This document shows positions 1 through 8,162 of a stretch of 64,000 nucleotides of DNA, one piece after another. The translations under genes were made by a program, and so were the position numbers. Origin of the DNA: Afifellaceae bacterium. Its GTDB lineage: Bacteria > Pseudomonadota > Alphaproteobacteria > Rhizobiales > Afifellaceae. The notes beneath the pieces were generated by a model. It saw only the letters and a list, made by a program, of their open reading frames with translations. It was not told the DNA's origin and did no database searches. The DNA is taken from contig JANQKG010000011.1 of NCBI GenBank assembly GCA_028281235.1, forward strand, positions 1-64,000. The letters are read 5' to 3'. Every line of letters starts with the position of its first letter. The first letter of the stretch is position 1.

Positions 1-128
1 TAGAGCACGATCCCGAAAAGCATGCCCCGGACCCCGATCCGGGGTGGACACCACTTTTCGGATAAGATCTTGCTCCAACAAAGAGATAGAGCGTTGGAGC
101 GATTCAACCTTACGCGAAAACGCTTTAG
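1..128. repeat. Hyphomicrobiales-type intergenic palindromic repeat, copy A
   Basis: Starts TAGAGCACGATCCCGAAAAG and later has CTTTTCGGATAAGATC, so the two arms pair into a hairpin. It continues into a second module, AGAGCGTTGGAGCGATTC, ending near GCTTTAG. Related copies lie at 4091, 17632, 36313 and 40175. Nothing coding is seen between it and msrA. Confidence 0.7.
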
Positions 129-199
129 GAGGTGGTGTTCATAGGTCCCGGACAGCCTCGTTTCACTCAGCTTCCGGGATGACAACGATAGGCTGGTGG

Positions 200-853
200 T
201 CACGCAGCGCTTTCCGCAAAGGCCGGGCAGCTGACGCCCGTCCCGCCGAGCCCGCAATAGCCTGCCGGGTTCTTCGCCAGATATTGCTGGTGGTAGTCCT
301 CCGCAAAGAAGAATGGCGGCGCGTCTCGGATCTCTGTGGTGATCTTGCCGTAGCTTCGGCCGAGCGCCTGCTGATAGGCATCGCGCGACGCCTCCGCCGC
401 ACGCCGTTGCGCATCGTCGAACACATAGATGCCGGAGCGATATTGTGTGCCGACATCGTTCCCCTGACGCATGCCCTGGGTGGGGTCGTGCGCCTCCCAG
501 AAGCGGGCGAGGAGGTCCGCAAACGACACGGCCTGCGGATCGAAGACCGCCAGCACCACTTCATTGTGGCCGGTCTTGCCGCTGCACACTTCTTCATAGG
601 TGGGGTTGGGCGTCTCACCGCCGGCATAGCCGGCCGCCGTCACCCACACGCCGGGCGTTTGCCAGAAGATGCGCTCCGCGCCCCAGAAACAGCCGAGGCC
701 GAAGAGCGCTTTCTGCATGGCGTCGGGGTAGGGACCCTTCAGCGGATGGCCGTTGACGAAATGCGTCTCAGCCGTCGGGATCGGCGCGTCGCGGCCGGCG
801 AGCGCTTCGCCGGGGGCGGGCATGTCGAGAGATTTCGAACCGAAGAGAAGCAT
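200..853 (-). CDS. msrA: Peptide-methionine (S)-S-oxide reductase MsrA
   Basis: Reduces the S-epimer of methionine sulfoxide in proteins, at thioredoxin's expense, to repair oxidative damage. The 217-residue product has the catalytic GCFWGAE motif with Cys55, followed by the [13 protein letters not shown] and GTQYRSGIY blocks of the family. Two C-terminal cysteines, Cys200 and Cys209, sit where resolving cysteines are found in the three-Cys type. The ATG at 853 is chosen because GGAGG lies just upstream; the frame stays open further upstream, but that extension covers a different gene and a tRNA. No export signal is seen, so it is probably cytoplasmic. A small membrane protein gene follows 14 bp upstream on the same strand. 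Confidence 0.95.
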   Translation of the reverse strand: MLLFGSKSLDMPAPGEALAGRDAPIPTAETHFVNGHPLKGPYPDAMQKALFGLGCFWGAERIFWQTPGVWVTAAGYAGGETPNPTYEEVCSGKTGHNEVVLAVFDPQAVSFADLLARFWEAHDPTQGMRQGNDVGTQYRSGIYVFDDAQRRAAEASRDAYQQALGRSYGKITTEIRDAPPFFFAEDYHQQYLAKNPAGYCGLGGTGVSCPAFAESAA

Positions 854-867
854 GGAACCTCCGGCGG

Positions 868-1194
868 TCAGGCGGCGAACTCGCGGTTGATGGAGAAGCG
901 TCGACGCTTGGCGCCGGCGATCAGAAGCACCACGCCCGGCACCGCGAAGACGAGGATTGCAGGCGCCGCCAACAGCCAAGCGACCAGAAGGTCGAACGGC
1001 CAGATCAAGTCGAGCGGCGCGCCGTTCTCGCTCGATGTCCAGCCGATGAGGCCAGCCACCGTCATCCAGGTCTCTGAGAGCGGCGTGGCGACCAGTCGCG
1101 ACGCGCCGATCGACTTGGCGCCATCGACGATGGCCGCGACAAGAGCGGCGGCGACAAGCCAAAAACCAATCGAGCGGGCAAAGAAGCGGAGCAT
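868..1194 (-). CDS. Small membrane protein of unknown function
   Basis: A 108-residue protein with an N-terminal hydrophobic segment at about residues 5-27 and a long second hydrophobic stretch at about residues 62-98, ending in a basic tail (AKRRRFS). It probably spans the inner membrane two or three times. I recognise no catalytic motif and do not assign a function. It is encoded directly upstream of msrA on the same strand with a 14-bp gap, so the two are likely co-transcribed. The ATG at 1194 is the start that gives a clean membrane-anchor N-terminus. Confidence 0.65.
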   Translation of the reverse strand: MLRFFARSIGFWLVAAALVAAIVDGAKSIGASRLVATPLSETWMTVAGLIGWTSSENGAPLDLIWPFDLLVAWLLAAPAILVFAVPGVVLLIAGAKRRRFSINREFAA

Positions 1195-1341
1195 GACGCA
1201 TAGGTAGGGTGGATCGCCTCCGTCGGCAATCCGTCGGTGATCCGTCAACAATCCAACGGCCCCGCCCGGGCGAGTCTGGCGTCGCACCGCAGGCCCGCCG
1301 GCTTGCGAAGGGGCCGGGCGAGCGATACATGAAGCGCCTCC

Positions 1342-1431
1342 GGAGGGGTGGCCGAGTGGCTGAAGGCGCACGCCTGGAACGCGTGTAGGCGGGCAACCGT
1401 CTCGGGGGTTCGAATCCCCCTCCCTCCGCCA
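1342..1431 (+). tRNA. tRNA-Ser (anticodon GGA)
   Basis: A 90-nt class II tRNA. The acceptor GGAGGGG pairs with TCCCTCC (one G-U) and the 3' CCA is encoded. The anticodon stem CACGC/GCGTG closes the loop CTGGAAC, and a long variable arm precedes the T arm GGGGGTTCGAATCCCCC. No integrase or att-like duplication lies beside it. Confidence 0.95.
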
Positions 1432-1507
1432 TATCCTGTTGAATTTATTGATTTATTGTCGTTCCTGCAACAGGCGCGATGCCCCTCTTCGTTGCTCTTC
1501 GCCTCCT

Positions 1508-1876
1508 CTAGGCGACGCATATTCCGGGCACGCCGACCCGCTGGAAGAGGTGTGGCGCGGCGGACGCCGACGCGGGATAGTGCGCCAGCTGCGCGACGAA
1601 ATCCGGATGGGTGAACGCCGCCCTGAAGTCGGTCGTCGATTCCCAGGTCGCGTAATTCAGATAGGTGGGGTTTTCGCCGATCGCGCGGTGAAGCTGGGTT
1701 GAGATGAATCCGGGCTGCCGCTTCATGAAGGCGGCATCCTCCCGCCAAGCCTGAAGGAAAGTCTCCTCGTCCGTTTTGTCGAGCGTGAAGACGTTGATCA
1801 GCACCACGGGAGAGGCATCGACCGTGAGCTGTCGTTCGATGGGGAAAGCCGGGTCGAGTGGGCGCAACAAGGACAT
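1508..1876 (-). CDS. Antibiotic biosynthesis monooxygenase (ABM) domain protein
   Basis: A 122-residue, single-domain protein of the dimeric ferredoxin-like ABM fold. The core from about residue 24 (VVLINVFTLDK) to residue 100 contains the F-x-Q-A-W and G-F-I-S-T-Q-L-H blocks and the Y-x-N-Y-A-T-W-E-S strand typical of these small quinone-type monooxygenases. Its substrate cannot be read from sequence. It is divergent from a MarR-type regulator gene, and the 94-bp gap holds paired half-sites, so MarR control is likely. ATG at 1876 has GGAG about 7 nt upstream. Confidence 0.8.
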   Translation of the reverse strand: MSLLRPLDPAFPIERQLTVDASPVVLINVFTLDKTDEETFLQAWREDAAFMKRQPGFISTQLHRAIGENPTYLNYATWESTTDFRAAFTHPDFVAQLAHYPASASAAPHLFQRVGVPGICVA

Positions 1877-1905
1877 GCCGAGCTCCGTTCAATTTGGTTG
1901 CATAA

Positions 1906-1950
1906 TGTCAATAGGGTATCCTGATGTCATACTTGACATCATCATGTCAA
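1906..1950. promoter_or_regulatory. MarR-type operator between divergent genes
   Basis: Two overlapping perfect inverted repeats are present: GATGTCA-TACT-TGACATC at 1923-1940 and TTGACAT-CATC-ATGTCAA at 1933-1950. A further TGTCA half-site is at 1906-1910, one 19-bp step upstream. A TTGACA hexamer at 1933-1938 could be a -35 for the marR side, so binding would block transcription. This placement fits autoregulation plus control of the divergent ABM gene. Confidence 0.65.
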
Positions 1951-1970
1951 TATAGCACTATGGTGACGAA

Positions 1971-2447
1971 ATGGACAAGACCCAGCGAAGCCCGGCCGCA
2001 AACGCCTTGACCGATCTCATGCTAGACCTCTTCAGCCTCAACAACCGCCTGCTTGCCGCCGGCGACAGATTGGTCGCCGACCTTGGCCTGACGAGCGCCC
2101 GGTGGCAGATCCTCGGTAGCGTTGCCGAGGCGGAGCGCCCGCAGCCGGTCGCCTGGCTGGCGCGCGACTTGGGCGCCAACCGCCAGAACGTTCAGCGGAT
2201 CGTCAACGATCTGCGCCAGGAGGGGCTCGTCGCCTTCGAGCCTAATCCGCGCCACAGGCGAGCGCAGCTCGTCGTCCTGACCGGGAAGGGACGCAAGACC
2301 TTCGACGCGGCCATGCGTCTGCAGGCGCCTTGGGTCAACGAGCTTTCCGAGGGACTTCGGGTGAAGGACATCCAGACCACACGCCGGGTCCTGACGGCAT
2401 TACTTGGCAAACTTGAAGGAAGTGGCAATGCTGAAGAGCACCGCTGA
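1971..2447 (+). CDS. MarR family transcriptional regulator
   Basis: A 158-residue winged-helix regulator. The N-terminal dimerisation helix is followed by LTSARWQILGSVAEAE, the HTH region (PVAWLARDLGANRQNVQRIV, about residues 64-83) and the wing (GLVAFEPNPRHRRAQLVVLT), then a C-terminal helix. This order and length are those of MarR proteins, which usually sense small phenolics or oxidants. It overlaps the cytochrome b561 gene by 20 bp and is divergent from an ABM monooxygenase across a palindromic operator, which suggests a small redox or quinone-response unit. The ligand is not deducible. Confidence 0.88.
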   Translation: MDKTQRSPAANALTDLMLDLFSLNNRLLAAGDRLVADLGLTSARWQILGSVAEAERPQPVAWLARDLGANRQNVQRIVNDLRQEGLVAFEPNPRHRRAQLVVLTGKGRKTFDAAMRLQAPWVNELSEGLRVKDIQTTRRVLTALLGKLEGSGNAEEHR

Positions 2448-2961
2448 TCGCTACGGCACGGTCGCGATTTCAATTCATTGGCTGAGCGCCGTCCTCATCC
2501 TCGCTTTGCTTGGCTCCGGCTTTCGGGCTGCGAGCACCATCGACGCGGCGGCCAAGGCGGAGATCCTGCGTTTTCATGTTCCATTGGCCATAGTCGTTCT
2601 GCTACTCACTGCGCTGCGGATTGTTTGGTGGTGGCGTTTCGATCTGAGACCGGCGGCCGCGCAGGGCTCGCCGCGCTGGCAGGAGCGGGCTGCTCGCGTC
2701 GTGCACGTGGCATTCTACATTGTCATCTTGGGCATGGTCGCCAGCGGCATCGGTTTGATGATCCTGAGCGGCGCGGGGCCCATCGTCTTCGGTGAGTCGG
2801 CCGCGACGCTGCCGGACTTCACCGACTACCCGCCGCGTGTTCCGCACGGAGGCGGCGCCCGATTGCTTGTCGCCCTGCTCGTGCTCCATACCGGAGCGGC
2901 CCTCTATCACCAGTTCGTCCAACGCGACGGGCTGCTGCGGCGCATGTGGTATGGCCGTTGA
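2428..2961 (+). CDS. Cytochrome b561 family membrane protein
   Basis: A 177-residue four-helix membrane cytochrome of the bacterial CybB/YodB type, which passes electrons between quinol and periplasmic acceptors. Helix-borne histidines that can bind two b haems are visible: H17 in SIHWLS, H50 in RFHVPLA, H93 in VVHVAF and H154 in VLHTGA. The typical opening (TADRYGTVAISIHWL) supports the ATG at 2428 with AAGGAAG upstream, rather than a TTG 24 bp earlier. It overlaps the 3' end of the MarR gene, so translation is probably coupled. Confidence 0.88.
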   Translation: MLKSTADRYGTVAISIHWLSAVLILALLGSGFRAASTIDAAAKAEILRFHVPLAIVVLLLTALRIVWWWRFDLRPAAAQGSPRWQERAARVVHVAFYIVILGMVASGIGLMILSGAGPIVFGESAATLPDFTDYPPRVPHGGGARLLVALLVLHTGAALYHQFVQRDGLLRRMWYGR

Positions 2962-3018
2962 TCCAACGCGTATCGCGCGGCACGCTCGCAGCGTTCGACG
3001 CCTGTCAGATTGGCCGCC

Positions 3019-3584
3019 TCAATCCACATCCTCCGCCCATGCGCGCATGGTCGCGTGGTGCCTTTCCCAGGCGGACCACACGTGCCTTGCCCATTCATGC
3101 ACCTGCATTGCGTGCGCGTCGGCGTCGCGCACCATCGCGATGTCACGAATGGTCATGCCGTAGGCCTGAGGTTGCGGCGCAAGCCAGACCAGGTCTTTTC
3201 GCCTGGTCATGCGCGCCATCACGCGCGCGATGCGTTCAAACGGAAAGCCCTGCTCAATCGCCAGATGGAGTCCAGTCAGATGAACGGCCAGCGACTGGAT
3301 TGTCTGGGCTGAACGCCGGCCAGGATGTTGCGCTGAACAGGATGTTGCGCTGAATAAGCGTCCACCGTGAGGCGATGGACGCGGTAATAGGCGGCGTCGC
3401 TATATTCCTTGGCCAGCACTTCGCCATAGACCGCCCAGCATCCTGGGGATGCCCCAAGGTAGCGATGCGTCGGGCCGTCCGACACGTCGAACGATCCACC
3501 GCAACCCGGGCATGTCTCCGATGTGTCCACCAACTCGCCTCTTGTCGTCTGATCCGAGCAAAGTCGAATGGCGCCTCGCTCCAC
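3019..3584 (-). pseudogene. DUF5946 family gene, frameshifted by a 17-bp tandem duplication
   Basis: The 5' part, from GTG at 3584, encodes CPGCGGSF (a Cys pair), then ASPGCWAVYGEVLAKEY and HRLTVDAYSAQHP, the signature of DUF5946 proteins. At 3321-3354 a 17-bp unit is perfectly duplicated. Removing one copy restores one frame that continues QTIQSLAVHLTGLHLAIEQG and runs to EDVD at 3019, which is what the family should look like. As it stands, translation leaves the frame and stops near 3276. The GTG start abuts the stop of the upstream ClbS/DfsB-like gene. The function of the family is not known to me. Confidence 0.72.
3321..3354. repeat. Perfect 17-bp tandem duplication
   Basis: CAGGATGTTGCGCTGAA occurs twice with no gap (3321-3337 and 3338-3354). 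Seventeen is not a multiple of three, so the duplication shifts the frame of the DUF5946 gene. It looks like a recent slippage event. Confidence 0.95.
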
Positions 3585-4079
3585 TCAGCCCAGCGCCTTC
3601 AGCCTTGCCCGGATGTATTTCGTCGCCGAGCGATAATGGCTGGGGCCGGCGGCCTCCGCCCAGCGGCCGGGCGTCCATTTGTTGTTGGCGCCCTTCATGG
3701 GCCCGCCATAAAGCGCCGCGTTGCGCTTGTTCTTGATGAAGGCGTCAAGCGCGGCGTGCCGCTCGTGCAGCATGGCGCGCGCCTTGTCCCAACTGAGCTT
3801 TGCCTGCCTGGCCCTCAGATCGGCATTGTAGCGCTTGAGATCGCTCCACTTGTAGCCCTTCGCCGGGAAGAAGACGGTCTTGCCCGCCATGCCGTCCGCA
3901 TACCAGCCGAGAAACAGGTCGATCCAATGCGCGCGGTGAGCGACCACGTCCTTGATCGAAACGTCGTCCGCATCCTTGGCGAGCGCCTGCGAATCGCTGA
4001 CGGCGCCGATGAGATCGTCCAGCTTGGCGAATTCTTTGCGCGTGACGGTGAGAAGCTCGTCTTTGTTCGTGGCCGGCAT
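3585..4079 (-). CDS. ClbS/DfsB-like four-helix bundle protein
   Basis: A 164-residue protein opening MPATNKDELLTVTRKEFAKL, with VAHRAHWIDLFLGWYADGMAG and the FFPAKGYKWSDLKRYNADLR block that marks the ClbS/DfsB family within the DinB-like superfamily. ClbS itself is a cyclopropane hydrolase protecting against colibactin; most family members are uncharacterised, so no substrate is claimed. No signal peptide is seen. The next gene (broken DUF5946) starts immediately after its stop, suggesting translational coupling. Confidence 0.8.
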   Translation of the reverse strand: MPATNKDELLTVTRKEFAKLDDLIGAVSDSQALAKDADDVSIKDVVAHRAHWIDLFLGWYADGMAGKTVFFPAKGYKWSDLKRYNADLRARQAKLSWDKARAMLHERHAALDAFIKNKRNAALYGGPMKGANNKWTPGRWAEAAGPSHYRSATKYIRARLKALG

Positions 4080-4090
4080 GATCGATTCCC

Positions 4091-4236
4091 TTAGAGCATG
4101 ATCCCGAAAAGTGGAGACCGGTTTCCCGCCTTCGCGAAGCCCGCTTCGGCGGGCGAATCAAGGTCGGATAAGATCATGCTCCAGCAAAAACATAGAGCCG
4201 CCATTCTGATTCAATCAGAATGGATACGGCTCTAGA
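4091..4236. repeat. Hyphomicrobiales-type intergenic palindromic repeat, copy B (two hairpin modules)
   Basis: Module 1 runs from TAGAGCATGATCCCGAAAAG to GGATAAGATCATGCTC and carries an extra inner hairpin (GCCCGC-TTC-GGCGGGC). Module 2 is TAGAGCCGCCATTCTGATTC through GAATGGATACGGCTCTA, also a palindrome. The same two-module order recurs at 40175. Confidence 0.85.
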
Positions 4237-4487
4237 GGCGGCACCTATCGCTGCGTTGGGCTGAGTCAGTCAGCAGCGTCAAGGATTCGTGATGTCGCTG
4301 TGGCATCAGATCACTGCTTCGTCGATCACCCGGATTCCCGCACGGAACAGGCGCCCAGAACACGCCACCGGTTGAGCGCAACGGCGTCTGCGGGTCTTGC
4401 GGGCGGGTGCGAAAACATTGAAGCTGCCGGCAGTCGACATGTGTCGGCCTCCATGTCTCGATCTCCACGACACCCAAGGGGGAAGAT
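4237..4487. other. Intergenic stretch, nothing recognised
   Basis: About 250 bp between the repeat and the cytochrome c' gene. Short open frames occur on both strands but none has a plausible start, composition or family motif. It presumably holds the promoter of the cytochrome gene. Confidence 0.5.
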
Positions 4488-4928
4488 GTGACAGTTCTCA
4501 AGGGAGCGGCGCTTTCGCTGCTGATCGCTACGTTTTCCGGAACAGCTTTGGCATCCGACGATCCGATCGACAGCCGGCAGAAGATCATGCTGAGCGTCGG
4601 CGGTGCGGCGGGCGCCGCGGTCGCCATGATCAGAGGCGACGTACCCTTCAACCCGGCAATCGCCAATGCGGTGTTCAGCACGTTGAACGCGGCTGCCCAT
4701 AACTATGGCGACTACTTCCCCGAGGGTTCTGAAGACGACGATTCGAAGGCGAGCCCCAAGATCTGGGAGGATATGGCCGGCTTTCAAAGCGAGCTCGCCA
4801 AGTTCCAGGAATCGGCGGGCGCCGCAGTCGCCGCCAAGCCGCAGGATCTGGAGGCGTTCAAGGCGGCGTTCGGCCAGATCGGCGGGAGCTGTAAGTCCTG
4901 CCACGAAGGCTATCGGATCGAGAAATAG
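4488..4928 (+). CDS. Exported cytochrome c' / c-556 type monohaem protein
   Basis: A 146-residue periplasmic four-helix cytochrome. Residues 1-23 form a signal peptide (hydrophobic core ALSLLIATFSGTALA). The single haem-binding motif CKSCH is at residues 135-139, near the C-terminus, as in the c'/c-556 fold, with R30 and K32 in the N-terminal RQK helix where the family starts. The start is GTG at 4488 preceded by GGGGGAAG. It is convergent with the caspase/cytochrome operon. The redox partner is unknown; family members bind NO or shuttle electrons. Confidence 0.87.
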   Translation: MTVLKGAALSLLIATFSGTALASDDPIDSRQKIMLSVGGAAGAAVAMIRGDVPFNPAIANAVFSTLNAAAHNYGDYFPEGSEDDDSKASPKIWEDMAGFQSELAKFQESAGAAVAAKPQDLEAFKAAFGQIGGSCKSCHEGYRIEK

Positions 4929-4949
4929 TCAGCCGCCTTCAACGGCTGA
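4929..4949. terminator. Weak hairpin between convergent genes
   Basis: TCAGCCG and CGGCTGA form a 7-bp stem with a 7-nt loop directly after the cytochrome c' stop. There is no strong T-run on either side, so termination is only a guess. Confidence 0.3.
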
Positions 4950-5018
4950 TCCTGATCTCCCACTCGCGCCCCGGATACGCTCCTCGCGTGTCTCGCGGCG
5001 CGGTTGGGTTCAAAGACG

Positions 5019-6608
5019 CTACTGGATGAGGTAGGCGGCTTCCGCGCGCAGCATGACTGCGCCGCTTGCCGAGCGGTTGAGCGCATCCTCGCTGCCCGTC
5101 GGCAGCGTCACCGTAGCGTTCAGCGCACGCGACAGTTCGGCGATGTAATCTTCCGCCGCGGGAATTGGCTCCAGCTCAAGATACCGCCCCGTCAGCGACG
5201 CCACGGCGGCATGATGATCGACCACCAGCGCGACAATGCGGCCCGATCCCGGCATATCCGGCACCAGCACGAAGGGGTCCTCATCGCCGGGTAGGTAGCG
5301 CGTTTCGCCGGCTGCGATCTTGGCCGACACGCCAGCCGCCAGCGACGGATTGTTGGGGAAGAGCTGAATGGTCGTGCCGTCGTCGCGCACATCGAGCACG
5401 ATCAACTCACCGGGATAATCGCTGACGACGCGGACCTGCAACGCATCGCCGAGAGACATGGACTGGCCGCCGGTCAGCGACAGCGTGACGCCGCCGGTGC
5501 TTAGGTCGGTATAGCCCTGCACGGGCAGATCGTCGCTTGAGGCGATCGTCGTGGTTTCCTCCGCCGCGCCGGCATAATCCGCCACCGTTGCGTTGTCGTA
5601 ACCCACATACGCTTCCAGCGTCGGCGTCAGCCCGCCCGGGCCGCAACGGAACTGCTCGCAATAGGCCGTCGATTCCGCGCGCAGGAACGCCAGCAGCTCC
5701 GACGCCGTGATGCGGCCGTTCTTGTTCAGGTCGGCGGCACCTTCAGCGATGCCTTTGATGAAGCGGTTCGTGAAGAGGCCTTCCTCGCCACCAAGCTCAA
5801 GATCCTCCACGGCAAGCTGCGCGGAGGCAACAGCCGTCCACACCGCCAGCAGCGCCGGCGCGTCGATCTTTGGCGTATCGGGCGTGTCGGCAACGACCTC
5901 AATCAGCCGCGTCGCGGTGCGGTGCACTGAGCGCGTGGTGAGTTCGTCAAGCGCCGGCGCGGCACCGAGCGGCCCATTCGGCGTCAGCGTGCGTACGCCG
6001 GCAAGCCGACCAGCGGCGCCCGACTGGCGCTGTTCAAGTGCGCCGCGGGTGATCGTTCCCGAATGGCAGGCGTCGACGATCACCATGATCTCGCGGCCGG
6101 GAAGCTCTGCAAGGAGCGCCTGTATCTCGTCGTCGGAGATGAAGCCCGAAAGGCCGGCATCCGCACCCTGCAGCTCGCCCGCCGTATCGCTGGGCGCCAG
6201 CACCTCGTCGAACTTGTCGTCGCCTTCGTCGCCATTTTCGTCGACCACCTGCGCACCATGGCCAGCGAAATAGAAGATCGCGCGGTCGCCGGGCTCCGTG
6301 CCCTCAATCAGCCATTGGCGGAACGCGGCGAGAATCCCGTCGCGGCTCGCATCCGTATCGAGGAGCAGCTTCACTTCGTCCGGCCGGACGTCGAAATGCG
6401 CCGTCAGAGCCTCACGCATGTTGCGCGCGTCGTTCACCGCACCGCGCAGGTCGACCTGTCCACCGACGCCGTTCACCGATATGCCGGGATAGACGTTGAC
6501 GCCGACCACCAGCGCGCGCGTCTTGGCGAATGCCGGTGCGTTCCAAAGCGCTGCAATGAAGATCGCCGCAAAGAGGGCTGCGGCTGCCGCCCGGCGCAGG
6601 AGCATCAT
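5019..6608 (-). CDS. Exported caspase-family protease with EF-hand-like loop and DUF4384-like C-terminus (paralogue A)
   Basis: A 529-residue member of peptidase family C14 (metacaspase/orthocaspase fold). Residues 1-28 are a signal peptide. The catalytic dyad is visible: His117 in FYFAGHGAQ and Cys181 in IVDACHSG. Acidic loops (DENGDEGDDKFDE, 123-135) resemble calcium-dependent metacaspases. An EF-hand-like loop D-L-N-K-N-G-R-I lies at 293-304 and a DUF4384-like beta domain at about 385-465. It is the last gene of a four-gene operon and overlaps the upstream caspase gene by ATGA. An exported location is unusual, since most studied bacterial caspase homologues act in the cytoplasm. The substrate is unknown. 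Confidence 0.85.
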   Translation of the reverse strand: MMLLRRAAAAALFAAIFIAALWNAPAFAKTRALVVGVNVYPGISVNGVGGQVDLRGAVNDARNMREALTAHFDVRPDEVKLLLDTDASRDGILAAFRQWLIEGTEPGDRAIFYFAGHGAQVVDENGDEGDDKFDEVLAPSDTAGELQGADAGLSGFISDDEIQALLAELPGREIMVIVDACHSGTITRGALEQRQSGAAGRLAGVRTLTPNGPLGAAPALDELTTRSVHRTATRLIEVVADTPDTPKIDAPALLAVWTAVASAQLAVEDLELGGEEGLFTNRFIKGIAEGAADLNKNGRITASELLAFLRAESTAYCEQFRCGPGGLTPTLEAYVGYDNATVADYAGAAEETTTIASSDDLPVQGYTDLSTGGVTLSLTGGQSMSLGDALQVRVVSDYPGELIVLDVRDDGTTIQLFPNNPSLAAGVSAKIAAGETRYLPGDEDPFVLVPDMPGSGRIVALVVDHHAAVASLTGRYLELEPIPAAEDYIAELSRALNATVTLPTGSEDALNRSASGAVMLRAEAAYLIQ

Positions 6609-8161
6609 TTCGCCCTCGTGAAGAAGGCCTGCAGAGCGATGCGGTAGGGCTGTTCAGCGATTGCGGTTTGAAGACTATCGATCAGCGCCGCCGGCTCGCG
6701 CTTGCCGTCAAGCGCCTTGAGCGTTGCACGAAGCGCCGTCGGCGGCGCATCGGTCGCAAGCACCACCAATGTGTCCGCGCCGAAAGGCGGTGTGACGGAG
6801 GCGTTGAGCGAGAAGGCGTTGCCCTGGTCGTAAGGGTCGCTGTCGGCGGGGCCGAGCGGCCAAAGAAAGTGCACCGAGCCGGTGGCGGTCAGGTCAAAGA
6901 TCGTCAAATAGCGTCCGCCGACGGACGGCACGGTGAAGCCGATCTGCGTGCCCTCCGCATGCACGGCGTCATCGGGCGAGAACGCGATGGGCAATGTGCC
7001 CTGCTGCGCAACGCGCTGCAGCGTCTTCAAGGCGCGGTCGGCCTCAATGGCGGTTTTCAGCCCGGCGAGATCGAGGCCTTGGGCAACCACGTCGCGCACA
7101 TTGTTGGCGAGCTCCCCGGTCCCCGGATCGAACACCAAGGCGGCTGTCGATTCCTCCTCAGCCAGCTCGACATTGTTCAGCGCGGCGATGGAGGAGCGGA
7201 AGTCGCTGTCGGCGCCGGCGCGGATATGGATGCGGATGGTGTCGGCGCCATCATCGGGAACCACCTCAATCAGCCGTTCGCCCGTGACCAGCGGAAAGCT
7301 CTCATCCGGGATTTCGAATTGCGGCGTCTGCTTGGAGGCGGCGTAATTGCGCACGTTCTGACGCACGAACGCCTCAAACTCACTCGCCAGCACCGTTCCG
7401 TCGCCGTTGAGGTCGGCGTTGCCCTCAAACGCCCGTGCCACCGCAAAGGACAGCGCGCCGCGCGGCTGATCTTCAATCATGATTTCCGGCACGGTGCGGT
7501 TGTCGAGCGTCGCCCCGACGGAAAACACAGATTCCCGGGTCACGACAGTGGCCTCTGCCGTCACCAGCGGGCGCGGACGTTCCGGCTTGGTGCTGGGGAT
7601 ATAGAAGCGCGTCGGCAGGGCTGCGCCGAAGATGGACCGCGTCGGCGATCCCGAATGGCAGGCGTCGGCGACGAAGAGCACCTTGCGCCCGGCCTCCGTC
7701 GCCAGCGTCAGCCATGAATCGAGCTCGTCATCGATGATCCGCTCGCCCGGATTGCGGCGATCGTCATAATCGGCGAGCAGATAGGATTCGTCCTGTCCGT
7801 CGGGCTCGTCGCCATTCGTGTCGGGCTCGTTGATGCCGTGTCCGGCGAAGTGAAAGACAAGGAGGTCGCCGGCTTCGCTCGCGTCGACCATCGAACGCCA
7901 CGCCTGGAACACACGCTCGCGCGTCGCCTGACGGTCGGTGAGCATGGTGACATTTGCTGCGCCGACGGCGCGAAGCACGGCGGCGACATCCTCAGCGTCG
8001 TTGACGGCGCCGAACAGCTTGGGCACCCCGGTGTAATCGTTGATGCCCACGACCAGCGCATGCACCGCCGCGGATGCGGAGCCGGAGGGTGTCGTCGCGG
8101 CGCCGGTGACCATAAGTACCGCACCCAGGATTGCGGCGAGGCGGGATGTGCGGCGCGCCAT
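6605..8161 (-). CDS. Exported caspase-family protease with EF-hand-like loop and DUF4384-like C-terminus (paralogue B)
   Basis: A 518-residue C14 family protein. Residues 1-32 look like a signal peptide; the caspase domain follows with His108 in FHFAGHGI and Cys168 in VADACHSG. An EF-hand-like loop D-L-N-G-D-G-T-V is at 250-261. The C-terminal third (about 395-480) has strands like DUF4384, including RYLTIFDLTATGSVHFLWP. It shares domain order with the following caspase gene but is clearly divergent, so the pair are old duplicates. The ATG at 8161 comes 1 nt after the stop of the OmpA-like gene; longer in-frame starts upstream would lie inside that gene. Confidence 0.85.
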   Translation of the reverse strand: MARRTSRLAAILGAVLMVTGAATTPSGSASAAVHALVVGINDYTGVPKLFGAVNDAEDVAAVLRAVGAANVTMLTDRQATRERVFQAWRSMVDASEAGDLLVFHFAGHGINEPDTNGDEPDGQDESYLLADYDDRRNPGERIIDDELDSWLTLATEAGRKVLFVADACHSGSPTRSIFGAALPTRFYIPSTKPERPRPLVTAEATVVTRESVFSVGATLDNRTVPEIMIEDQPRGALSFAVARAFEGNADLNGDGTVLASEFEAFVRQNVRNYAASKQTPQFEIPDESFPLVTGERLIEVVPDDGADTIRIHIRAGADSDFRSSIAALNNVELAEEESTAALVFDPGTGELANNVRDVVAQGLDLAGLKTAIEADRALKTLQRVAQQGTLPIAFSPDDAVHAEGTQIGFTVPSVGGRYLTIFDLTATGSVHFLWPLGPADSDPYDQGNAFSLNASVTPPFGADTLVVLATDAPPTALRATLKALDGKREPAALIDSLQTAIAEQPYRIALQAFFTRAK

Positions 8162-8162
8162 G

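Noticed and set aside
44-1207. A 387-codon plus-strand frame over msrA
   Set aside because: Lies antisense to a certain msrA and begins within a palindromic repeat; no coding signature.
1342-1431. tRNA-Ser (and tRNA-Leu, tRNA-Ala) as integration sites of a genomic island
   Set aside because: No integrase and no duplicated tRNA 3' end was seen within the flanking several kilobases of any of the three tRNA genes.
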